DNA of 5,268 nt. It comes from an uncultured Eubacteriales bacterium (GTDB lineage Bacteria > Bacillota > Clostridia > UMGS1810). Positions 1 through 5,268 of the stretch are shown here, one piece after another. The stretch is taken from assembly GCA_902493665.1 (NCBI GenBank), contig CABUQL010000109.1, forward strand, positions 1 to 5,268, in the 5' to 3' direction. Both the position numbers and the translations under genes were made by a program. The notes beneath the pieces were generated by a model. That model worked only from the letters and a program-made list of their open reading frames with translations. It did no database searches and was not told the DNA's origin. The stretch's first letter is position 1. Each line of letters opens with the position of its first letter.

Positions 1-886
1 ATCCGGCAGCTCTGATATGTCCTCCGCCGCCAAAATCAGATGCCAGTTTTGCAACATCAATATAAGTATTCGAGCGAAAGCTTACTTTTATTTCATTATC
101 GCTTTTTATCTTTAAAAACACGCCGACTTCAACGCCTTCAACATCACGCGGCAATGAAACAAGATAATCAGCCTCGTCAAAATCCATATTATTTTTCTGC
201 AAATACTCATATGAAACATATGTCATACCGACTTTGCCGCCGCAGAAAAACTTGAGATTATCAAGCGCATACGAATACAATTTGCACTGATTTATCGTTT
301 TTGTTTCAAAAGCTTTTCTCGAAATCTCGGCAATGTCAATGTTATATTCCATAAGTTTTGCTGCAATTAAGTGGGTTTTTGACGTTGTGTTTGAATACTT
401 GAAACTTCCCGTATCGCACACTATGGCAGTATATAGATGTTTTGCCGCTGTATCATCAAGCGAAAAACACGAAATATTTTCTATGCAGTCATATATTATT
501 TCGCCCGTCGCAGCAGATGATGCGTCAATATAATTAAGCTTTCCGAAGCCCTTGTTCGTTGCGTGGTGGTCGATAACAACAGTGTTTTCGCAGGTTTCAA
601 AAATTTTCTTTTCGTTTTCGTCCACACGGAATTCATCGGCGCAATCAACCATAATAACAGTGTCATAAACGGTGTTTTGGTTGGGTTTAAATTCATCTGT
701 CATTAAAAAACTTAAATTTTTAGGCATATCGCCCGAAAATAAAATACTGACATTCTTTCCTGCTTTTTTTAAGCAATGCGCAAGTGCATACGATGAGCCA
801 AGCGCATCGCCGTCGGGATTTTTATGAGGAATAACTGCAGCAACTTTGCATTTTGCCACGATTTCTTCCATACAGCTCCAGTCCAT
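1..886 (-). CDS. nrnA: DHH/DHHA1 phosphoesterase, NrnA-type oligoribonuclease / pAp phosphatase (3' end beyond window)
   Basis: NrnA-type enzymes degrade 2-5-nt RNAs and dephosphorylate 3'-phosphoadenosine 5'-phosphate, using Mn2+ in the DHH domain. The frame is open from the ATG at 886 to the window edge, giving 295 codons. All DHH motifs are present: motif I HKNPDGDALGS (H21, D25, D27), motif II VDCAD (D81), the name-giving DHH (D106-H108) in VIDHHATN, and motif IV CDTGSF (D158). The C-terminal DHHA1 substrate-binding domain shows KVSFRSN (267-273) and the GGGGH motif (286-290), followed by IRAAG. Relatives are about 310-325 residues, so only the last 15-30 residues should be missing. The start overlaps the rbfA stop by one base (TAATG) with GAGGGGG upstream. 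The frame is intact with no stop or missing catalytic residue. Related DHH subfamilies such as the c-di-AMP phosphodiesterase GdpP are ruled out by the lack of N-terminal membrane, PAS and GGDEF domains. Whether it prefers short RNA, pAp or pApA cannot be read from sequence. Confidence 0.95.
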   Translation of the reverse strand, partial: MDWSCMEEIVAKCKVAAVIPHKNPDGDALGSSYALAHCLKKAGKNVSILFSGDMPKNLSFLMTDEFKPNQNTVYDTVIMVDCADEFRVDENEKKIFETCENTVVIDHHATNKGFGKLNYIDASSAATGEIIYDCIENISCFSLDDTAAKHLYTAIVCDTGSFKYSNTTSKTHLIAAKLMEYNIDIAEISRKAFETKTINQCKLYSYALDNLKFFCGGKVGMTYVSYEYLQKNNMDFDEADYLVSLPRDVEGVEVGVFLKIKSDNEIKVSFRSNTYIDVAKLASDFGGGGHIRAAG

Positions 887-1239
887 TATTTATCCCCCTC
901 GTTGATTTTGTGGATAAGTTCATTGATATGGATACCGTATTCAACCGAATTATCAAGAACAAATTTAAACTGCGGTGTGTTTCTGATGTTAAGGCGTCTT
1001 GCAATTTCACTTCTTACAAAACCGCCTGCACTGTTTAATCCCTTTACGGTTTCAGCCTTCTCTTCGCTGCTGCCCATAACGCTGACGTACACTTTTGCAT
1101 ACTTTAAATCTTTGGTAACATCAACGGCAACTACAGATACCATAATGCTTTTAACCCTTGGATCTTTAATATTTCTTATGACATCGGTAAGTTCCCTTTT
1201 AATTTCTTCTTTTATTCTTTCCAGTCTGTTAACTGCCAT
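886..1239 (-). CDS. rbfA: 30S ribosome-binding factor RbfA
   Basis: RbfA is a KH-fold protein that binds immature 30S subunits and assists late 16S rRNA maturation. The chosen 117-residue product begins MAVNRLERIKEEIKREL, the canonical RbfA N terminus. It carries the conserved DPRV (26-29) and beta strands through VDVTKDLKYAKVYVSV (39-54). The KH-like region contains the family's interrupted-helix segment, LNSAGGFVRSEIARRLNIRNTP split around A71-G72, and it ends with the ISEL-like segment HINELIHKI (104-112). Length matches the family (about 115-130). The reading frame stays open upstream to an ATG at 1302, just after the infB stop. The extra 21 residues do not resemble RbfA, overlap the hairpin and lack a ribosome site, so they are excluded. 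The stop shares one base with the next start (TAATG). No ylxP lies before this gene, unlike in B. subtilis. Confidence 0.97.
   Translation of the reverse strand: MAVNRLERIKEEIKRELTDVIRNIKDPRVKSIMVSVVAVDVTKDLKYAKVYVSVMGSSEEKAETVKGLNSAGGFVRSEIARRLNIRNTPQFKFVLDNSVEYGIHINELIHKINEGDK
894..900 (-). promoter_or_regulatory. Shine-Dalgarno site of the nrnA-like gene
   Basis: The minus strand reads GAGGGGG inside the final codons of rbfA, followed by 7 nt and then the ATG at 886. Together with the TAATG overlap, it places the start of the downstream phosphoesterase gene and indicates translational coupling. Confidence 0.75.
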
Positions 1240-1250
1240 TTTAGTCACGG

Positions 1251-1257
1251 CCTTTCC
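1251..1257 (-). promoter_or_regulatory. Probable Shine-Dalgarno site of rbfA
   Basis: The minus strand reads GGAAAGG, 11 nt before the ATG at 1239. The spacing is longer than ideal, and the first two G residues can pair in the adjacent hairpin. It still supports the start at 1239 over the upstream ATG at 1302, which has no clear ribosome binding site. A GTG at 1248 (three codons upstream) lies only 2 nt after the site and is a poorer candidate. Confidence 0.5.
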
Positions 1258-1292
1258 GTCCGCAAGTGAGCTTAAATGTGCATTGCGGACAA
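1256..1292 (-). other. Hairpin in the infB-rbfA intercistronic region
   Basis: The arms GTCCGCAA (minus strand 1290-1283) and TTGCGGAC (1265-1258) are perfect 8-bp inverted repeats around a 17-nt loop. In RNA, two further U-G pairs (1292 with 1256, and 1291 with 1257) lengthen the stem to 10 bp. The two G residues at 1257-1256 are also the first bases of the purine-rich GGAAAGG ribosome binding site of rbfA. No U-run follows, so this is not a rho-independent terminator. It may tune rbfA translation or protect or process the transcript. Function is inference; the inverted repeat is directly visible. Confidence 0.6.
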
Positions 1293-1305
1293 TAACACAC
1301 ATTAA

Positions 1306-3609
1306 TTACTGCTTAACTTCTTCCATAATGAAGGATTCAATAATATCTCCTTCTTTAATGTCATTGAAGTTTTCAATACCGATACCGCATTCATATCCGG
1401 ACGCAACTTCTTTAACGTCATCTTTAAAACGCTTAAGGGAGCTCAAGACACCTTCGTGAACTATTACGCCGTCACGGACAATTCTTGTCTGCGAATTTCT
1501 TGTAATCTTACCGTCCTGAACATAACCGCCGGCAATTGTACCGACACCCGAAACTTTAAATGTGTTACGAACCTCAGCGTGTCCGAGAACTGTTTCTTTA
1601 AACTTAGGCGCAAGCATACCTTTCATTGCGGCTTCGATTTCTTCAATAGCGTGATAAATAACTCTGTATAATCTGATATCAACGTCGGAACGCTCAGCAG
1701 CCGAAACAGCACCGCTGTCAGGTCTTACGTTAAATCCGACTATAATAGCGTTTGATGCCGATGCAAGCATTACATCAGATTCTGTAATTCCGCCGACACC
1801 TCCGTGAATACATTTAACTCTGATTTCATCGTTTCCGATTTTTTCAAGAGATTGTTTTACGGCTTCGACAGAACCCTGAACATCGGCTTTAACAATAATG
1901 TTAAGGTCTTTTACATGACCTTCTTTAATTTGGTCAAACAAAGCGTCAAGCGAAACGGCAGTTCTTGCGCCGATTGTTTCGTCTTTGATTTTCTGTTTTC
2001 TTTTTTCAACAAGCGCTTTTGCCTTTTTCTCGTCCGTAACAACGTAGAAAAGGTCTCCGCCCGTAGGAACTTCACTTAATCCGACAACCTCAACCGGAAC
2101 CGACGGACCGGCTTTTTTAACATTTGCTCCGCGGTCGTCAATCATTGCTCTTATTCTTCCTATTGAAGTTCCCGCAACAATAGTATCTCCTATTCTGAGT
2201 GTACCATTCTGAACAAGAACAGTTGCAACAGGACCTCTTCCTTTATCGAGCTGAGCTTCAATAACCGTACCTTTTGCTTTTCTGTCGGGATTTGCCTTAA
2301 GTTCTTTCATTTCCGCAACAAGAATTACCATTTCCAAAAGCTCGTCAATATTCTGTTTGTATTTAGCCGAAATCGGAACACAGATTGTGTCACCGCCCCA
2401 AGCTTCGGGAACTAAGTCGTATTCGGTAAGTTCCTGCATAATTCTATCTATATTTGCGCCGTCTTTATCGATTTTATTTATTGCAACGATAATTGTAACT
2501 CCCGCAGCTTTTGCGTGGTTAATTGCTTCAACAGTCTGAGGCATTATTCCGTCGTCTGCCGCAACAACAAGTATTGCAATATCAGTAACCTGTGCACCTC
2601 TGGCACGCATTGCGGTAAAAGCTTCGTGTCCCGGTGTATCAAGGAAAGTAATTTTACTGTCATTAACCCTTACTCTGTAAGCACCGATGTGCTGCGTTAT
2701 TCCGCCGGCTTCGTTTGCAATAACATTTGTGCTTCTTATCGCGTCGAGAAGTGAAGTTTTACCGTGGTCAACGTGACCCATAACAACAACAACCGGCGGA
2801 CGCGGTTTAAGCGATTCGGGAGCATCTTCGGTATCGTTGAATACAATATCTTCATCTGTAACAATAACTTCTTTTGCAATTTTAAATCCCAAATCTTCGC
2901 CGACAAGCGATGCCGTATCAAAATCTATAACCTGGCTTACAGAAGCCATTATGCCGAGTTCAAAAAGCTTTTTAACAACAGTTGCCGCCGCAACTCCGAG
3001 TCTTTCGGAAAATTCGCCGACAGAAATTTCGTCGGGAACCATTACTTCCTTAACTTCGATTTCTTCCTTGGGCTTTTGCTTTTTGTCTTTTGCAGCAGCT
3101 GCATTAGACATAACTTTTTCATTCTTTTTATGCTGAGAACCTTTTTTGAGCTTTTGTTTCTTTTCAACATTATCAAGCTCAACATCAACAAGTTCTTCGA
3201 TTTTTTCGGTATCGAGTTTTTCCAGATCGACAATATTTTGACGGGTGTCAACAATTTTCGTATTATCTTCTTTTACAATTTTAATGCTTTCGTCTGTGTT
3301 ATCGTCAAGCGAAACATTCGGCTTAAGAACAGTTTCTTTCTTTCTTTTTTCTTTTTTAGCGGCTCTTTCTTTCTTTAGAGCAGCCTCTTTTTCTTTCTTT
3401 TCTTCGGCTTTTTTAGCGTAATACTCTTCTATCGTTGTTCCGTCATCATATTCGTTTAAATAAACCGTAAAAATAAGATTTATATCTTCAGCTTCAAGCT
3501 TCGCCATATGATTTTTCATATTCTTTCCGTATTTAGCAAAAACTGCAATCATATCTTTGCTGGGAACGTTAAAATCTTTTGCTATTTCGTGTAGTTTGGG
3601 TTGTGCCAT
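1306..3609 (-). CDS. infB: Translation initiation factor IF-2
   Basis: IF2 is the GTPase that places formyl-Met-tRNA on the 30S subunit and promotes 50S joining. The 767-residue product has a first IF2N domain (1-50), then a Lys/Glu/Ala-rich, probably disordered or coiled linker (about 62-185). A second IF2N domain (about 192-250) and the G domain (about 270-435) follow. All G motifs are intact: G1 GHVDHGKT (278-285), G2 GGITQHIGA (302-310), G3 DTPGH (324-328), G4 NKID (378-381) and G5 SAK (414-416). Next come domain II (about 440-530), domain III (about 550-660) and the initiator-tRNA-binding C-terminal domain (about 665-760, with KVSGVGTIAGGYV at 685-697). Length is usual for a low-GC Gram-positive IF2. 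The start forms TAATG with the ylxQ stop and has a strong GGAGGTG site. An internal ATG at residue 190 has its own Shine-Dalgarno sequence and may give a short isoform. Confidence 0.99.
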   Translation of the reverse strand: MAQPKLHEIAKDFNVPSKDMIAVFAKYGKNMKNHMAKLEAEDINLIFTVYLNEYDDGTTIEEYYAKKAEEKKEKEAALKKERAAKKEKRKKETVLKPNVSLDDNTDESIKIVKEDNTKIVDTRQNIVDLEKLDTEKIEELVDVELDNVEKKQKLKKGSQHKKNEKVMSNAAAAKDKKQKPKEEIEVKEVMVPDEISVGEFSERLGVAAATVVKKLFELGIMASVSQVIDFDTASLVGEDLGFKIAKEVIVTDEDIVFNDTEDAPESLKPRPPVVVVMGHVDHGKTSLLDAIRSTNVIANEAGGITQHIGAYRVRVNDSKITFLDTPGHEAFTAMRARGAQVTDIAILVVAADDGIMPQTVEAINHAKAAGVTIIVAINKIDKDGANIDRIMQELTEYDLVPEAWGGDTICVPISAKYKQNIDELLEMVILVAEMKELKANPDRKAKGTVIEAQLDKGRGPVATVLVQNGTLRIGDTIVAGTSIGRIRAMIDDRGANVKKAGPSVPVEVVGLSEVPTGGDLFYVVTDEKKAKALVEKRKQKIKDETIGARTAVSLDALFDQIKEGHVKDLNIIVKADVQGSVEAVKQSLEKIGNDEIRVKCIHGGVGGITESDVMLASASNAIIVGFNVRPDSGAVSAAERSDVDIRLYRVIYHAIEEIEAAMKGMLAPKFKETVLGHAEVRNTFKVSGVGTIAGGYVQDGKITRNSQTRIVRDGVIVHEGVLSSLKRFKDDVKEVASGYECGIGIENFNDIKEGDIIESFIMEEVKQ
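3040..3054 (-). promoter_or_regulatory. Candidate internal ribosome binding site and start for a short IF-2 isoform
   Basis: Within infB the minus strand reads TTAAGGAAGTAATG. TAAGGA is a six-base match to the anti-SD complement and lies 4 nt before the in-frame ATG of Met190. That Met falls at the end of the charged linker, just before the second IF2N domain. Initiation here would give a 578-residue protein with IF2N2, the G domain and all C-terminal domains. E. coli and B. subtilis are known to make shorter IF2 forms from internal in-frame starts. Use of this particular site is inference, and the spacing is somewhat short. Confidence 0.4.
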
Positions 3610-3926
3610 TAAGCAACACCTCCGTCATTATTTTTTAAACTGTTCTTTATAAGATTTGCCAATCCGTCATCTAAAATTGCAACTGCGGCATTAAATTCAT
3701 TTCCGACCGAATGCCCCAGTTTTTCCATACTTCCGAGAGTTAAAAACTCAACACCGTAGTATTTGCAGCTGTCGGTTATGTTTTTAAAAGTATTCGGCGA
3801 TATATCGTCTGCAAGTATAACAAGCACCGCTTCGCCGGTTACTATTGCACTTTTCACTCTGCTTTCTCCGCTTGCAAGCCTGCCTGCCCGCTTTGAAAGT
3901 CCGATAAGCTTATATGTTTTCTCCAT
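3609..3926 (-). CDS. ylxQ: YlxQ, L7Ae/L30e/S12e/Gadd45-family RNA-binding protein
   Basis: This is a 105-residue bacterial relative of ribosomal protein L7Ae, which recognises kink-turns in RNA. The exact cellular target of YlxQ is not established, so only RNA binding is claimed. The family pattern is clear. It has GLSKRAGRLASGE near the N terminus (9-21), a hydrophobic beta strand leading into LADDISPNTFKNI (38-50), then LGHSVGNEFNAAVAILDDGLA (70-90), which corresponds to the conserved LG..(I/V)G-K/N...AVAI.D.G segment. Length is normal (about 100). The ATG at 3926 lies inside the end of ylxR, preceded by AAGGA with a 7-nt spacer. The stop TAA shares its last A with the infB start (TAATG). 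Both junctions favour translational coupling with the genes on either side. Confidence 0.95.
   Translation of the reverse strand: MEKTYKLIGLSKRAGRLASGESRVKSAIVTGEAVLVILADDISPNTFKNITDSCKYYGVEFLTLGSMEKLGHSVGNEFNAAVAILDDGLANLIKNSLKNNDGGVA
3617..3623 (-). promoter_or_regulatory. Shine-Dalgarno site of infB
   Basis: The minus strand reads GGAGGTG within the last codons of ylxQ, with 9 nt between GGAGG and the infB ATG at 3609. This is one of the strongest ribosome binding sites in the window. It fixes the infB start at the TAATG junction. Confidence 0.85.
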
Positions 3927-4185
3927 CTTTAAGTCCTTCCGCGATTGATTTTAAAAATTCCTCGTTAATTTCACATCTTAACGCACGGCTAAGCTTTTTC
4001 TTTTTTTCGGCAATTTCAATGCATTTTAAGTTTTTACATAAATATGCGCCTCTTCCGTCCGTATTGCCTTTATAGTCAATCATCACGCTGCCGTCGGGAC
4101 ATTTTACGATTCTTAAAAGCTTATCTTTATTAAATTTTTTCATACATCCAAGACATGTCCTCTGCGGATAATTCGTAGAAATCAC
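3910..4185 (-). CDS. ylxR: YlxR family RNA-binding protein (RnpM, DUF448)
   Basis: YlxR is a small conserved RNA-binding protein encoded between nusA and infB. Its B. subtilis homologue has been described as a modulator of RNase P (RnpM). The 91-residue product shows the family hallmarks. PxRxCxxC lies near the N terminus (P7, R9, C11, C14), and the signature GRGAYLC is at 44-50, followed by a basic helix with KKKKLSRALR at 61-70. Cysteines at 11, 14, 50 and 55 could bind a metal, although B. subtilis YlxR lacks several of them; metal binding is inference. The given start is GTG at 4185, the first possible start after an in-frame TAA. It is doubtful because GAGGTGAT, an excellent anti-SD match, overlaps it. 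Initiation at a non-standard codon slightly downstream, or coupling to nusA termination 6 nt away, is possible. The 3' end overlaps ylxQ by 17 nt. Confidence 0.95.
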   Translation of the reverse strand: MISTNYPQRTCLGCMKKFNKDKLLRIVKCPDGSVMIDYKGNTDGRGAYLCKNLKCIEIAEKKKKLSRALRCEINEEFLKSIAEGLKDGENI

Positions 4186-4191
4186 CTCGGT

Positions 4192-5229
4192 TTACTGCAT
4201 TTCTTTGTCACTTTTTATATCAATTTTGTAATTTGTAAGTCTTGCTGCAAGACGTGCATTTTGTCCTTCCTTACCTATTGCAAGCGAAAGCTGGTCGAAA
4301 GGTACAACAACATGCGCCTGTCTTGCTTCTTCGTCAACATCAAGCGATATAACATCCGCCGGGCTGAGGCTTGCTTTAATAAATTCATACGGATCATCGC
4401 TGTATTTTATTATATCGATTTTTTCTCCGCCGAGTTCATCTATAACTGCCTGTATTCTCATACCCTTTGCACCGATGCAAGAACCTATCGGGTCAACGTT
4501 TGCGTCGTTTGTTTTAACTGCTATTTTAGAACGTGAACCAGCTTCTCTTGAAACGCTCATTATTTCAATTACGCCGTCATGAATTTCTGGTATTTCTTCT
4601 TCAAAAAGTTTAGAAACAAGCTGCGGTTTTGATCTTGAAACCGTTATAAGCGGTCCTTTTGTTGTTTTTTTAACTTCTGTGATGTAAACTTTTAAATGCT
4701 GATGAAAATCATATTTTTCCGTAGGAATCTGTTCTGAAGGCGGAAGATATGTTTCAGTACTTCCCACATCAAGATAGATGTTTCTTTTTTCTATTCTTTG
4801 AATAACACCCTCAACAACAGTATGTTCTTTTTGAGAAAACTCATCATAAATGTTTGTTCTCTCTGCTTCTCTTATACGCTGCATAACAACCTGTTTTGCA
4901 GTCTGAGCTGCAATTCTTCCGAAGGATTTCGGTGTAACTTCGATGTCAACCATATCTCCTTCTTCATAAATTTTCCTGATTTTTTTTGCATCTTCAACCG
5001 AAATCTGAAGCTGATCGTCTTCAACCTCATTTACGGCTTCTTTCTGCACATAAACTCTCACTTCGCCCGTTTCTTTGCCGATATCGACAAAAACATTGTT
5101 CTGGCTTGTGTTGTAATTACGTTTGTATGCGGAAATCAATGCAGCCTGAATGGTTTCCAAAAGAACTTCTTTGCTAATTTTCTTTTCAGTGCAGATTTCT
5201 TCCAAAGCCATCATGAATTCACTGTTCAT
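4192..5229 (-). CDS. nusA: Transcription termination/antitermination factor NusA
   Basis: NusA binds RNA polymerase and nascent RNA, and modulates pausing, intrinsic termination and antitermination. The 345-residue product has the standard order. An N-terminal RNA-polymerase-binding domain covers about 1-125, including the conserved stretch around FGRIAAQTAKQVV at 103-115. An S1 domain covers about 134-199, followed by two KH domains. KH1 (about 202-277) carries the GxxG loop G253-A-K-G256 in the family signature VDPIGSCIGAKG. KH2 (about 280-340) carries G319-K-E-G322 in LAIGKEGQNARLAARL. There are no C-terminal acidic repeats, so the protein is much shorter than the roughly 495-residue E. 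coli form and close to Firmicutes NusA. The ATG is supported by GAGGAG 8 nt upstream. It is the first complete gene of the block, and its stop lies 6 nt before the ylxR start. No autoregulatory element is visible in the 39 nt upstream. Confidence 0.98.
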   Translation of the reverse strand: MNSEFMMALEEICTEKKISKEVLLETIQAALISAYKRNYNTSQNNVFVDIGKETGEVRVYVQKEAVNEVEDDQLQISVEDAKKIRKIYEEGDMVDIEVTPKSFGRIAAQTAKQVVMQRIREAERTNIYDEFSQKEHTVVEGVIQRIEKRNIYLDVGSTETYLPPSEQIPTEKYDFHQHLKVYITEVKKTTKGPLITVSRSKPQLVSKLFEEEIPEIHDGVIEIMSVSREAGSRSKIAVKTNDANVDPIGSCIGAKGMRIQAVIDELGGEKIDIIKYSDDPYEFIKASLSPADVISLDVDEEARQAHVVVPFDQLSLAIGKEGQNARLAARLTNYKIDIKSDKEMQ

Positions 5230-5237
5230 TTTTTTAT

Positions 5238-5243
5238 CTCCTC
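5238..5243 (-). promoter_or_regulatory. Shine-Dalgarno site of nusA
   Basis: The minus strand reads GAGGAG, followed by an 8-nt A-rich spacer and then the ATG at 5229. This is a strong match to the 16S rRNA 3' end at normal spacing, and it fixes the nusA start. Confidence 0.85.
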
Positions 5244-5254
5244 TTTATGCCAAA

Positions 5255-5268
5255 TTAAAATTCTATTG
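5255..5268 (-). CDS. Possible last codons of rimP (ribosome maturation factor), partial
   Basis: Only 39 nt lie upstream of nusA. In one minus-strand frame they read Ile-Glu-Phe and then TAA at 5257-5255, which would leave 25 nt before nusA. RimP is the usual gene directly upstream of nusA in bacteria, and RimP proteins often end in a short hydrophobic/acidic stretch of this kind. This is an inference from gene order plus three codons. Another frame stays open until a TGA overlapping the nusA start codon (5228-5226) and would be equally acceptable as the end of an upstream gene. The call is therefore weak. Confidence 0.25.

Noticed and set aside
1256..1292. Rho-independent terminator between infB and rbfA
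   Set aside because: A stem is present, but no U-rich tract follows it; the downstream sequence is the purine-rich rbfA ribosome site.
1240..1302. A 21-residue N-terminal extension of RbfA from the ATG just after the infB stop
   Set aside because: RbfA proteins begin at the MAVNRLERI-type sequence. The extension shows no similarity to the family, has no ribosome binding site, and coincides with the inverted repeat.
824..1459. A 211-codon open frame on the plus strand opposite rbfA and the end of infB
   Set aside because: It lies antisense to two certain conserved genes, reads as a Ser/Leu/Thr-rich sequence expected from the complement of their codons, and resembles no known family.
3109..3111. 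Internal infB start at Met167
   Set aside because: The upstream sequence is A-rich with no convincing Shine-Dalgarno match, and it lies in mid-linker. Met190 is the better candidate.
2764..3378. A 204-codon open frame on the plus strand opposite infB
   Set aside because: Its Phe/Asn-rich product, ending in runs of Phe, is the complement of the Lys/Glu-rich IF2 linker and the conserved G-domain start. It is a composition artefact.
3330..3420. Programmed frameshifting at A-rich runs (AAAAAAG) in the IF2 linker
   Set aside because: The A runs encode the Lys-rich linker in the normal frame, the heptamers are not in the phase needed for the usual A-AAA-AAG slip, and IF2 is complete without any shift.
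4261..4536. A 91-codon open frame on the plus strand opposite nusA
   Set aside because: It is antisense to the KH domains of NusA, with no family resemblance.
1..5268. A hidden mobile element, CRISPR array, defence or other novel system
   Set aside because: Nearly every base is covered by conserved housekeeping genes in a well-known order. No repeats, insertion termini or foreign-looking composition were seen.

Overview
The window holds a single block of conserved translation and transcription genes, all on the minus strand. In order of transcription (right to left) they are: a possible last few codons of rimP, then nusA, ylxR (rnpM), ylxQ (an L7Ae-type protein), infB, rbfA, and a DHH/DHHA1 phosphoesterase of the NrnA type that runs off the left edge. 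This is the nusA-infB operon typical of Firmicutes. The base composition is AT-rich, NusA lacks the C-terminal acidic repeats of proteobacteria, and the ylxR-ylxQ pair sits between nusA and infB. An nrnA-type gene directly follows rbfA, and no ylxP lies between infB and rbfA. Together these suggest a member of the Clostridia rather than a Bacillus-type organism. The species cannot be named from this sequence.

Layout: 5255-5268 may be the 3' end of rimP. nusA is 5229-4192, ylxR 4185-3910, ylxQ 3926-3609, infB 3609-1306, rbfA 1239-886, and the nrnA-like gene 886-1 (incomplete at its 3' end). Packing is tight: a 6-nt gap between nusA and ylxR, a 17-nt overlap between ylxR and ylxQ, and 1-nt TAATG overlaps at ylxQ/infB and rbfA/nrnA. 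The one real intercistronic space is the 66 nt between infB and rbfA, which contains a hairpin next to the rbfA ribosome binding site. No stretch longer than 300 bases lacks a gene. I see no tRNA, rRNA, CRISPR, insertion sequence or rho-independent terminator, as expected inside an operon that continues past both edges.

The genes belong together functionally. NusA controls RNA polymerase pausing and termination. YlxR and YlxQ are small RNA-binding proteins. IF2 delivers initiator tRNA, RbfA matures the 30S subunit, and the NrnA-type enzyme degrades very short RNAs and/or dephosphorylates pAp. I found no previously undescribed system. The points worth a second look are translational: the awkward ylxR start, a strong internal Shine-Dalgarno/ATG in infB that may make a short IF2 isoform, and the hairpin in front of rbfA.
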